Shown: positions 53,546 to 64,000 of the stretch, piece by piece
Layout of the letters: each line of letters starts with the position of its first letter
How positions within the stretch are numbered: position 1 is the stretch's first letter
Source of the DNA: Brasenia schreberi
Lineage: Eukaryota > Streptophyta > Magnoliopsida > Nymphaeales > Cabombaceae
DNA: 64,000 nucleotides
Direction: 5' to 3'
NCBI GenBank assembly: GCA_036023115.1
Contig: JAYKKT010000076.1
Span: 1 to 64,000 of the forward strand
Notes under the pieces: model-generated
What the model was told of the DNA's origin: nothing
The model's input: the letters and a program-made list of their open reading frames with translations, nothing else
The model's database searches: none
Position numbers and translations under genes: made by a program

Positions 53546-55057
53546 GTAGTTCAATTGTTTATTCTTCATTTCATTCCATTATACGCAAATCCAGCTTATT
53601 TCCATTTATATCGCATTTTAAATAGTTGCTTCATCTAACTTTGGTTCATTAAAAAATTAAGCCGTATTTGGGTCGGACCATTTTCAACATGAACATGAAA
53701 GGCGGGACAGAACCTATCGTGAACAGGGTCGAAAATGTTAGCATTCGGCTCCACCCAAAGCAACAAGTTTGTAGTTTGGCTTGATGTGCTTAAAGCACGA
53801 ACTCAAGATGACAAATCAGGTCGCATCGTGAACTTTTAGGCTAATATCAAAGATTTAACGTCTTGTTTCTTTCTTGGAGAGGGAGACAGAGGCAAGGTAT
53901 GCACGCCCTAGGAATCAAACTGAAACTCTGTCTTATGAATCGAGGCCCCTGCCCGAAAAAAAATAAAGGATTTAATATCAACCTTCTATGGTGTTGCTCA
54001 AATATGGAGAAGCCTAACTAGAACACAAAAATCAAAGCCAAATTAAGCCTCACACTGCACTAAGTCAGATCAGCTACATGGATTCTTATCCCATACTAGT
54101 TGGAGATCCAACAAAAATGGGTGTTAGAAATTCAGTCCACATCAAACACGTTCTCTTTAGTAAAATATTTCGGAAAATTCTTGTTAGAAAAACTTTAGGG
54201 TTATGGAAACAAAACCTTCTCATATCAAATAGGTCAAGGTCAATCCGAATACGGTACAAACTTTTTTCGTGTCAATTTGAGTGGAATCAGATTTGGACAT
54301 TTCTAATCATGTTCGAGATTGCAACCCATAGCTACTTCTTTGCACCAACCACATGCTACAATGACTAAAGAATTTCACACCTTTTTGAAATAAACCTTTT
54401 GACTCTAAGGCAAAGGTTTTTCATTTAAAAGGGCAAAGATTTCTCAGAAAACTTAACATTAAGGGCATTTTTCAGCTAAAATTAACTAAGAGTATAATTG
54501 CCTCTAGGTTAAAACATTAGTTGCAAAATTGCACCTTTACGATTAATAAAAGATCATATTTTTCCTAGAGAAATCACTAGATACAAAAAATATTTTGCTA
54601 TAACTTGACCATTAATCAAATGGGTGGAGATGTTTGAATCCATAAATGAGGTTTGAGAATTTACCTAAAGTGAGTTATATTCAATCGGTACCCAATAGTT
54701 GTAAAACGGTATACAATTGTGGGCTCTTGCATTTATTGCAGTGAAACCCGAAACTTTACACTATTGGTGTCAATTAGATACTAGACGCATTGATTATAAG
54801 CCACCTTAACTGGGAGTTAGAGAGAAGATGCCTTTAAGAATAGGTCTCTCGTTTCTCCTTAAATAGACCCTACTAAACATAACCAGCAATTAATCCGCTG
54901 ACCTACTTACAGAGGGCCCAATATGCTATCATGGTGGTACCCCAATCGGTAGCATGTTATGAAAACCAACTTGAGCACGACCTATGTACATTCCCATCCA
55001 AGTGACGCTAAAAAAATGTTGAGTGATTTTCAAAATAGTAAAATATATTTAGTGAAG
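53546..55057. other. Right-arm DNA without a recognised gene
   Basis: Mirror of 26,451-27,962. AT-rich. A repeat-like patch at about 53,860-53,960 contains CGAGGCCCCTGCC. Confidence 0.5.
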
Positions 55058-55478
55058 GTTATGGGTGCAGTCATGTTGTAGCATTAATAGTCACTTAAGT
55101 GATAATCATATTCATTAGTAACATGTAGTGGATGAAATTCATTAGCATTTTTCAGTCATGTTTGTAGCATTAAGAGCCATTTAAGTGATAATTATGCTCA
55201 TTAGTAACACATGTAGTAGTTGTAACTCTTGAATATTTTTCAGTCATGTTTGTAGCATTAAGAGTCACTTACTTAAGTTATAACTGTGCTCATTAGTAGC
55301 AAACGTATTGATAAAACTCTTTAGTATTTTCCAATCATATGTTGGTATTAAGACCCACTTACTTGAGTGATAATTATATTCATCAATAACACATGAAGTG
55401 GTTGTAATTCTTTAGCATTAAGCATCCATGTTATGACATTAAGAGCTACCTTCTTGAGTGACAATTATTTTTATTAGT
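55058..55478. repeat. Minisatellite, five imperfect copies (right arm)
   Basis: Mirror of 26,030-26,450. Confidence 0.8.
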
Positions 55479-57998
55479 GACAAATCATGAGTTATATCTT
55501 CACAATTTCTATATATAATAGTATTGTAAACAAAATTCATCCAACTTTTCTCTCATTGTGTGAGTTGTTTCTTATTTAGTTTCTCAAGAGAGCTTGAAAG
55601 TTTAATTATAGCATTAATTGGGTTTGCAACATCATCATCTTTGCTTTACCGGATTGTCTACGACTCGTTGGATTCATGGAAGATGAACTTATGGTCTTTG
55701 TTGTATGTTGAAGGTGTTTGTCGGGGTTCATTATATTTAATCGTTAATTATCCTTCGCCATGGGTTTCACACAACTCATCGTTTTTTTTAATGGCCAACC
55801 CATTGCTTCACAGTGGTGGAGACCTATAGCAGACTTGAGTTCTGGTGGTGCTGTTCATATAAATCTTGGATTTAATCAGATCTCGAGTGAGGCGGCCACT
55901 CACGTCGCTCATGAGTACGTCTTCTCCTGCTTCTTCAACGCCAAGGTACTGGTAGAACTTGTATAATATATTTAAGAGAACTCACTCCATTACTTTCACT
56001 AACCATCACCCCAGTTAGACTTACATCGCATAAATAAACCCCACAAAAAAATTGAAAAATGTATAGTTCAACCCACCTTAAACTATTGAATATGACATTA
56101 ATTACATATACATGGACTCGACTCGAACCTTCTAGCGGCTAACAAAAAAGGAACACGTTTGCATTCACCACTATGACTGATCTGAAACGAGCTGTATCGT
56201 CCTAGATTCGAAATCAAATCTATACAATGTAATCTTGTTTCCATGTCCTTGTCCACTCAATAATACACTTTTATCTTTTCATTATTGTAAGAGTAAAAGT
56301 TGACGTTACCGAAAGTAACAGATTGTTCCCAAGGGGCATATGACAGAGGGTCAAGGGTTCGATACCCCGCATTCATCTCGTAGGGATCTGCCTAACTCCG
56401 CATGCCTGTCAGGAAAAATGCTGCTGATAGACAAAGCAAACCCGTCGGCTCTTGATGGCTGGTTCCTTAACTCAAGATCTTGCGTCAGGTTCGACTTGTT
56501 AGTCCGCTTGACAGACGAGGAGTTGAGCATGAGCTGCTTATGAAAGAAATACAAATTTCCAAAGCGTAGAAAATTGAATTCTTGATAAGAATTCCGGTAA
56601 AACTTTTATATGAGCTGCTTATGAAATTTATGAAAAGAAATACAATTTTTTTTGAAGAGTAGAAAATTAATTCTTGACTATAATTAAACCAAAACTTTAT
56701 TTTTGATACATTTTCTTGTAAAATTGAAAGTTCTGAATCAAAAAAGAAAATTACATTGTACCCCGAATTACTTGGTTAACATGGTCTCTCTCTCTCTTAC
56801 TAGATGCCCAGATGAGCTTAACCGAATTGAGCATACATTGCTAAATGCTCATCTTCGCCTTATATTGCGTGACAAGCCAGCTCTTGTTTGGTTCGTTTGG
56901 GTTGGCTGGTACATGAAGCAGCACTAGGTTTCCGCCGGTTCTACTAGCGGCGACTTCACTCTTGTTTGGTTCAAGGATGTCAAACCAACCATAACAGGAG
57001 CGAACGACAGCCTATCCACCTGTAATGTCTCAGTTCTTTGGATACCCGCGTCTTTGCTTTCGTGTCAAACAGGTCATCCTATAGATGACTCGATCTTCTT
57101 GTTTTGTTTACCTATGAACACAAACTGGACTTTTAGGTCTATCAAGTTTGGAGTATTGAAAATACCAAACCGAGAGAGAGAGAGAGAATCATTCTCTGGC
57201 GTATTCCCTCCGGTTTATCATTTGCCCACGAAAATGCGAGTGCCACCCTTCACTCATCTGCTGAGTGCAGATAGGCGTGTTTGAGTGGCTCTAAAAGTTT
57301 GGCAAATGGGACAACAGTTTTTGTCCTCTCTCACGCATCTTACACCCAGGAAATCTGGACGCAGTCGTGTTCGGTTTATGTGGGGGAGAAATATATAAAT
57401 GAGGAAGGAAGAAGAAAACACTTGTTTGATGGTGAAGATAAGATAGGAATAAGGATTGGGATTCCACCTCTCTGCCTCTCTCATACATACGCACATGTGT
57501 ACGATATTCATGCAAAAGAGGCTTCAGAGGAAAATAGGAAAAATAACCATGAAATTTAAATACTCCAAAGCTTTGGAGGAAGTCCTTGCACTTTTTGCAT
57601 AGAGAGGAAGTAATGTGTTTTGAATGAAAGTGGGAGTTTTTATATGGTTTGTGTATCAGAGGAGCCTCACCCCAATCGTTTCCCTGTTTTTTGGAGTTCA
57701 TCGCTTCATTGTTTACTCTTTCAGAAGCCGCTCGTGATTTGGTTATGTCGTCCTCTTGCCTTTTTTCCATCGAAATGATGAATTATTGGGCTTAAAAGAT
57801 TGTTTCTGTACCTTTTGTGAGCAGCATTTGTGCAGTGTGTGGTGGTCTTGAATAAACTTAAGGCTTGCAGTTGTACTGGGGACTACCCAATTGCTCTTCT
57901 TTATTAGGATAAATCCCACTGGCAAGGATTATACAAGGAAATCAATTAAAAACAAAGCCTTAGTGGAGGTGGCTTGATTTCAATCAGCATCATCCTTT
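55479..57998. other. Right-arm DNA upstream of the F-box gene; no gene seen
   Basis: Only short, overlapping frames without a domain. A direct repeat lies at about 56,518-56,686, a (GA)n run at about 57,171-57,189 and an AATATATAAATGAG stretch near 57,390. The last few hundred bases probably include promoter or 5'-leader sequence of the F-box gene. Confidence 0.5.
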
Positions 57999-58232
57999 CA
58001 ATTGTCATAAGGTAATCGACGAAGCACAAGATCTAGTAGATGTATTTTTTTCTCTGAAGTTTCGGATTCGTGTTCCATTTACTGCTTTTGCAGTGCGTTG
58101 CTACACGTTTCCTTTTTGTTGTTCAATTAAGTTGGTATTTGTTGAGCTGGTTGGACTGCTTTGAGACAGCTTTTCCTTTTTATGCTATCATCATTATAAA
58201 ACATATCATCTCTTGGAATCTCCATTTGTCTG
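57999..58232 (+). promoter_or_regulatory. Single-copy sequence just upstream of the F-box start
   Basis: The 234 bp between the palindrome edge and the F-box ATG. T-rich, as in plant 5' leaders. No clear TATA box is seen within it, so the transcription start may lie inside the duplicated arm. Confidence 0.45.
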
Positions 58233-61200
58233 ATGTTTTTCCTCTTGATAACTCAGACTCTCGTCCTATTATCCTCTGGGTTCCTTCCCTCAGACTCTTT
58301 TATACATATCAGCACCAATAATGAGATGAAACCTTTTCTTCTGCTGGTTTGGCGACGTCTTTTGGGCCTATGTACTAAGTGGTTGAGAAGCATTGGCTTG
58401 TTTGCTTTAGCAACCGGACCGAACATGACCATGAAGAAAATGTCACCAAGGGCTCAAATTGTGGAGGAGAAGGTTGAGGAAATGTCGATCCTCGATTTGC
58501 CTGAGTTAGTCCTTGAAGCAATTCTTGGGAGGCTGCCTCCTGCTGGACTATGCAACCTGGCAGGTGTTTGTAGCTCGATGAGGGACAGATGCCGAAGTGA
58601 CCATTTGTGGGAGAGGCATCTGAAGGAGAAGTGGGGAAGGGTGATTACTGCAGCTGCCTTCAAGAAATGGCAGCACTATGTAGCAGCGATTATCATTTAT
58701 GGCGTTCCATATGATCAGAGACCTAAAGGATGGATCAGCAGTCTTTCCTGTATTTGGCCTTTATCCTGGCTCAAACCAAAGCTTGATGGTGGCAATCACA
58801 AGATCAATCATTCTTTGCCCGTAGACACGATCATGTCATGGTATTTGTCCCTTGAAAGGGGGAAGTTTTGGTTCCCCGCCCAAGTTTATAATCGGGAGGT
58901 AATATTTGTGATCTAATTTGATAGATTTATGATCCTCTTATTGCAATTTTTTAAAACTTTTTCTTTTCATAGGCATGTGTCACCTGAATTATTTGCTGTT
59001 TATTTTTTATTGTGGTTCCCTTAAAATAAACGATTATCGTGGTGCGTCCATGTTATGGAACATTAAGCTCCCTCTGGTTTTAAAGTCATGTTCTAATGCT
59101 TTATTGGAATCCTGTCTCAGATACTGGTATTTTGCATGATTTTGATGAGATGCTGGAAGATAGACCAGTATACACAGATCCTATGTTTTACAAGTTTCAC
59201 AAAAATTGTTATTTTAATGAATTATTGAACTTATGCATTGCTGAATGCTTGGAGTATGACTTTAGACTATCATTACAACATTCAAGACGTGTTGTTTTGC
59301 TTACAGGGTTTTTTTTCCTTTTCCTTTGTTTTGCGCTGCAGCATGGGCACGTTGGGTTTATGCTGTCATGTTATGATGCTGAGCTTAGCTACGATTCCTG
59401 CACGGACACATTCAATGCAAGGTACTTTGTAGCTTTTATAGTCATTTTGTGAGAGATTCTTGATGAAGATTCTTAGAAGTTGGATTTCTTAAGTATCAAT
59501 GGCCACTTTTTGTTTCTTGCATTTCAGAAATAATTTCATGAAAATAGCATTTGCATATAAAATCAAATGAAAAGCGGAAGTCAAGCATATGACTCTTGGT
59601 GATTTTAATATTTGACAGATCTTCTACCAACAGCACAGCCTTTTCAGCACAAGTGCATCATATCTCATCCTAACCCTGATTTTATGTGTACTTGGGTGAG
59701 AATAATGTGTGAACCAGAGAACCTTCCAGAAAGTCCTTGCGTTTCACCCTCTAGCCAGAGCCATGCAAAACAGCTTGGTTAAGGGCCAGGGTGTGGAATA
59801 TGATTCTTTCAGACACCTCTGCTCCATAATACTGTCAATTTGTAACAGATTAATGCTAGTGAATGTTTTGGAGTTATTTTGTGGTGGTTCTAACATGGAT
59901 TTGGTTAACCAAAAGAATATTCTTTTAGTGCTACTATAGCATTCAGCAGTAAAAATTTTCAATGCGTATGCAAATAACTGGGTTTATGCAAGATCTTCTT
60001 GACTTCAATTTTGCTTTGCTCTATTCTCTAGGTACCCACCTCATGGGCGTCGAACAATTGTGGTTGAGGAAGGAGTGCAATGGGAAAGATTGAGGCCACC
60101 ACCTATTGACACTTCTGCACATGATCTCCACGTCTCTGAATGTCTGAATGATTTGAGACCCGGTGATCATGTTGAGATTCAATGGAGAAGAAACAAAGAA
60201 TTTCCTTATGGTATCTCGTGACGACCTTTTTGTTGTAAATAGGATTTAAACAATATTTTGCGATTAGATTTTCCATAGCTTAACTATCTGAACCCACTCT
60301 AATTCATGAACCTGTATGTATTCCTACTGCAAAGTGACGGCCTTCATGTGATGTAACTGATGTTAAATGCTTAAAATGCACCAAGTCGAAACCAAAATCA
60401 GGCCTTATTCCACACTAAGTCACTAAGCTAGATGGAGTTTTTGTCGCCGTTCTGCTCTATCTTGTGTAATATTTGTATTTAACTAGAAAGCAGGGGAAGC
60501 AAGATCATGCTTTAACATTTCTTTGCAACACTTATGCCCTTCTCTATCCTTTTCAAAGTATCTCATTTCAAGCACCTTATAACTGATGCTTCACCTGGCT
60601 ACCTCTACAACCGTGCAAACCACCTTAAGCCTCTGTTTCATATTATCTTCTATTGGTGGCACAACCTTTTCTTCAATAATCTTATTATGAATCCATTTTT
60701 TCTTATGTACATCCAACTTAACATTTTCATTTGTCATTGCTATTCTTAACGTGTGACTGCCCAACACTGAGAATTGTACCGATTGATTCATAGCTGTGGC
60801 ATCATACTGGTAAGTGCTTATAAATACTAAAGATGTTTTTCAGTGCTGCTGTCCGTAACCATGTTATGCCACATCTCACAGTATAATTGATGGCAGTGAC
60901 CATCTTTGTAGTTAGCAGACATAAATTAGAAGCTCATCTGCCAAACATTTGTCCGAGTAGTGTTGATTTAACTGCAAGAATGACATACATAGCAATCAAT
61001 GAGTTCCAGAAAACCCATTGTGCAATCTATGAACTTTTAGCCAGGATAGTATTTTAAAAAAGTAAGCCTATGAACATTCTAAGCTATACTTGCTTTGGTA
61101 TAGGTTGTTCATTTCTTTGAATTGTACTGTTTCAGGCTGGTGGTATGGGGTCATCGGTCACTTGGATTCATGTGACAGAAACGAGTACCGATGTCACTGC

Positions 61201-61542
61201 CACGTAAATGGTGAGAATCTTTTATATTGGTCAAGTTGACGATAGTAACATTGTTTTGCTTCTGGTAGGTGACATTCACACACGCACATACTCATCAAAA
61301 TATTTCTAGTAAAACATTTAGATGGCTGTTCATATTATTAAATCATGTTTGCAGATACTGTCCTGTTGGAGTTCAACCAATATACACCTGGCTCTAGGTG
61401 GAGGCGAACAGCCATCAACAGAAAAGATCATAGAGAAGAAGGGAATGAGTTAGATGGTTTCTATGGAGGGATCAGGAAACTGTACAGGATGGAGGAAATA
61501 TCTACCTGGAAGCGGCTGTGGCCAAGTGAAGTCTTGGAGTAG
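58233..61542 (+). CDS. F-box protein of the At2g26850/At2g32560 type, five exons
   Basis: Probably the substrate-choosing part of an SCF ubiquitin ligase; the substrate is unknown. Exons: 58,233-58,898; 59,342-59,421; 60,032-60,210; 61,136-61,210; 61,355-61,542. All introns are GT-AG, and the joined frame is 1,188 nt, 395 residues plus stop. The F-box is near residues 84-134 ([20 protein letters not shown] ... VCSSMRDRC). Then come [11 protein letters not shown] across exon 1-2, [62 protein letters not shown] and [22 protein letters not shown] 58,233 is chosen because it gives a hydrophobic N-terminus ([16 protein letters not shown]), as remembered for this family; ATG 58,326 is the alternative. 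No inactivating change is seen. Confidence 0.9.
60530..60790 (-). mobile_element. LINE 3' fragment in intron 3 of the F-box gene
   Basis: Similar to 62,600-62,760 of the downstream LINE (shared TTATCTTCTATTGGTG, then ATNATCTTATTATG-like text), in the same orientation. Short and diverged. The splice sites around it are intact. Confidence 0.6.
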
Positions 61543-62378
61543 ATACAAAGATTTCACCTGCAACTTGCCTTTGGTTATAATCACTGAATAATGTCAAGCA
61601 GACACAGTTCACTGCTACTGTGGCAATCTCATGGGCCACTTCATTTCAAAATTTTAGTCTGTGTTTGTTGTGCATGATATAGGTATCAATCAAATTAGGA
61701 GAAAGAGTATATCCATTTTCAATGGGGTCTGTTGCCATTTTCAAGATATTCCTGAAAACTTGTATTCCCTTCCTTCCGACACCCAAACGACATTGGCTGA
61801 TGTCCTCTAGTAAAGACTGCAGTGGAGAATCATATCTAGCAAGCTGTAAGTTAGAGTGATCGAATATGGTTCTTGTTGTTCATGACCCCACAAGTTCTGG
61901 ATGTTACAAATATGGTTCTTGATGTTGGTGGAGCTATTTTACCGTTCTTGGAGACAGCAGAAAATCTTCCTAGTGGATATGTCAGTATTTTGTTATTTCA
62001 ATATCTTGTTATGGGATGGTATGTCATAGAGAAATGTAAGCTACAAGATTACTTATTAAAATCTTTGTCACCATGTTGCAGGTTCTTCTGCATGATGCAT
62101 TAATTTTTTTGAAAACCAACACGGTTATATATAAGTGCAATTTACATATATCATATACTATTGGTACAATTTCATGAAGGTGAAAAGAAAGGTGTTTTCA
62201 TAAGTTAATCACTAATGGAGTAAGAAGCGGTCAATATTCAAAAGTGCTCTAGTAACATGACACTACAGAATATACTTAAAGCATGTAGTGCCAAGAAGGA
62301 AACGGGGAGAATTGAGGGTGCTGAGTGTGAGAGTGTTTGACATGGGTGCGGTGCAGTGCCCTGGTAGTGCCTACATGA
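61543..62378. other. 3' region of the F-box gene and intergenic DNA
   Basis: The 3' UTR should lie in the first few hundred bases (AATAATG near 61,586 could serve as a poly(A) signal). A 76-codon frame at 61,873-62,103 has a coherent stretch (VLDVGGAILPFLETAENLPSGY) but no start context, splice partner or family I recognise. Confidence 0.5.
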
Positions 62379-62380
62379 CA

Positions 62381-62403
62381 TACAACAACAACAACAACAA
62401 CAA
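62381..62403. repeat. (CAA)n microsatellite at the LINE 3' end
   Basis: About seven CAA units. They read as a (TTG)n tail on the LINE strand. Confidence 0.9.
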
Positions 62404-62785
62404 CTAAGCCTTTTCCCATGTCGGCTACATGGATTCTTTGTTTCCACATATCCCTATCGTGTGTCATATTAGCAGTTAACTCACAATAAGCTAAATCATT
62501 CTTTATTGTTTCTTTTTGACACTTTTGTAGTCATCCTTTACCTCTTTTAATACTTTCCAAATTTAGTTTTTCTTACCTTCTTACAAGTTCTTCTTTTGAT
62601 CTTCTTTCTATATGTCCAAACCATCTTAAACGATATTCTCTCATTTTATCTTCTATTGGTGTCACTCTTAATTTGTTTCTAATAACCTCATTATGTATAC
62701 GGTCTTTTTTTGTATGATCACTCATCTATCTGAACATCTTCATTTCTGTCACAGACATCTTTTGTACATGTTGATGATTAACTGC

Positions 62786-63161
62786 ATAAAACATGGCAAG
62801 CCTAATTGTTTCTCTATAATATTTACCTTTTAACTTTAATAGTATCTACTTATCACAAAGAATACCTTATGCTCCTCTCCATTTTAACCAAATATCATTA
62901 ATTCTATGCGTAACATCTCCATCAATTCTTTTATCACTCTAAAAAATTGACCCTAGGTATTTAAACTAACATTCAGAACCATAAAACATGGCAAGCCTAA
63001 TTGTTGCTCTATAATATTTACCTTTTAACTTTAATAGTATTTGCTTATCACAAAGAATACCTTATGCTCCTCTCCATTTTAACCAAACATCATTAATTCT
63101 AAGCGTAACATCTCCATCAATTCTTCTATCACTTTGAAAAATTGACCCTAGGTATTTAAAA
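62786..63161. repeat. Tandem duplication, period 195 bp, inside the LINE
   Basis: ATAAAACATGGCAAGCC starts at 62,786 and again at 62,981. About 180 bp then match with few differences, up to CCTAGGTATTTAAA in both. It duplicates part of the coding remnant after the RT core. Confidence 0.9.
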
Positions 63162-63680
63162 CTTTCCTTTTGAGGGATGCAATGTGTGCCAATTTTAATT
63201 TCTATGTCCTTTAAAGTAACCAAATGATCAAACTTACTTTCCATATATTTTGTTTTTATTCTATTAAGTCAGAGGCCTTTGTTTTCTAATGTTTCTCTCC
63301 ATAGTTCCAATTTTCTATTAACCTTTTCCTTAGACTCATCCACTAACACAATGTCATCTACAAATAACATACACCAAGGTACTTTATCTTGAATATGTTT
63401 TGTTAACTCATCAATCACCATTATAAATAAGTATGGACTTAAAGTTGATCCTTGATGTAACCCAATATTAACTTCAAAGAAGTATGTCATTCCTTCATGA
63501 GTCCTCACACATGTTTTTGCACCATCGTACATGTCTCTTATAAGTTTCATGTATGTCAATGGGATATCTCTTTTTTCTAAAGTTCTCTAAAGAACCTCCT
63601 TCGGTACCCTATCATAAGCTTTTCTTAGATCAATATATATCATGTGAAGGTCTTTCTTTTTGTTTAGTTTGTTGATGTTA

Positions 63681-64000
63681 CTCTCGAATTATGATTTGTT
63701 GCAATCTAAGAGTACACACAACCAGGTAAACAGTCTAACATGCTTATTGCAACGGCAGCAAACATCAATCGCTAAATCTGCATAGAAACAAACGGCCTCA
63801 ACTTGGAGCTTGATGTTGCTGGGTAATTTGGGGCTGCTAAGTGACCAAGCAAGTTGTCATTCAGCTCCATTTGACTGATGACAAGCTCCTTCACGTTCGG
63901 TTTGTGATCTTAGTGATCAAATACAAGCTGGCTTGTGGAGCTATAGGAGCTGAAAATGAACAGAGCATGTTTGGTTTGGCTTAGCTCGAGTTTGCTTGTT
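63681..64000. other. Right end of the window; nothing recognised
   Basis: Mixed-composition DNA without a convincing frame, repeat or RNA gene. Confidence 0.5.

Larger units (their letters stand above)
43277..57998 (-). repeat. Right arm of the 14.7-kb inverted duplication
   Basis: 14,722 bp, reverse complement of 23,509-38,232. Its inner end runs on without a break into the rest of gag and the 3' LTR. Its outer end runs into the DNA upstream of the F-box gene. Both joins look natural, so this arm is probably the parental copy. Confidence 0.97.
62379..63680 (-). pseudogene. 5'-truncated LINE (non-LTR retrotransposon), RT remains
   Basis: Read on the minus strand from about 63,680: DLRKAYDRVP, a stop, then LIRDMYDGAKTCVRTHEG, GLHQGSTLSPYLFIMVIDEL, and FVDDIVL (the catalytic FxDD box), and further left SFKYLGSIFQSDRRIDGDV. 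The 3' end has the (TTG)n tail (CAACAACAACAA on the plus strand, about 62,381-62,402) next to CTAAGCCTT, typical of plant LINEs. Endonuclease and the N-terminal part are missing, and several stops break the frame. It contains a 195-bp tandem duplication. Confidence 0.88.

Noticed and set aside
56356..56366. GGTTCGATACC, a perfect RNA polymerase III B-box (mirror at 25,142-25,152), as a SINE or tRNA
   Set aside because: No A-box at the right distance, no cloverleaf and no tail. A chance match or an unrecognisable old SINE.
57291..57770. 159-codon minus-strand frame upstream of the F-box gene
   Set aside because: No domain or start context, several overlapping frames on both strands, and the left-arm copy is broken by one base in an A run.
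61873..62103. 76-codon frame downstream of the F-box gene as a gene
   Set aside because: No recognisable family, splice partner or start context. Kept only as a note in the intergenic entry.

Overview
The window is nuclear DNA of a flowering plant. It shows GT-AG introns, a plant-type F-box gene, Ty1/copia and Ty3 retrotransposons with plant-type primer sites, and an old plant LINE. I cannot name the species. Only one gene looks intact; the rest is satellite, transposon debris and a very large palindrome.

Layout: (1) 1-23,508 is one continuous satellite of a 12/13-bp monomer in two sequence classes, AAAGGATAAGAC and A(A)AACTATAAGAC, arranged in zones. (2) 23,509-38,232 is the left arm of a near-perfect inverted duplication. 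(3) 38,233-43,276 is a single-copy loop. (4) 43,277-57,998 is the right arm, the reverse complement of the left arm (14.72 kb each; about ten differences seen by eye). (5) 57,999-64,000 is single-copy DNA with an F-box gene (58,233-61,542, five exons) and a 5'-truncated LINE.

Read from its outer end inward, each arm holds the sequence upstream of the F-box gene, a small minisatellite, two exon-like pieces of an unrecognised gene cut by a Ty1/copia element, the decayed copia element, a 1-kb fragment of a Ty3-type LTR inside the copia 3' LTR, and a second long LTR (3.43 kb) followed by a primer site and gag. On the right-arm side this last element continues into the loop as gag, a polypurine tract and a second LTR. 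It has no protease, reverse transcriptase or integrase, so it looks like a non-autonomous gag-only element. The left copy of gag stops exactly where another Ty3 LTR begins.

The outer edge of the palindrome lies 235 bp upstream of the F-box start codon on the right and is fused to the satellite on the left, through an AAAGGAT overlap. The right side is probably the parental locus. The left copy would point the duplicated F-box upstream DNA into the satellite. Transcription through the arms could make long hairpin RNA. An assembly artefact must be excluded, although the arm differences and the asymmetric flanks argue against a trivial one.
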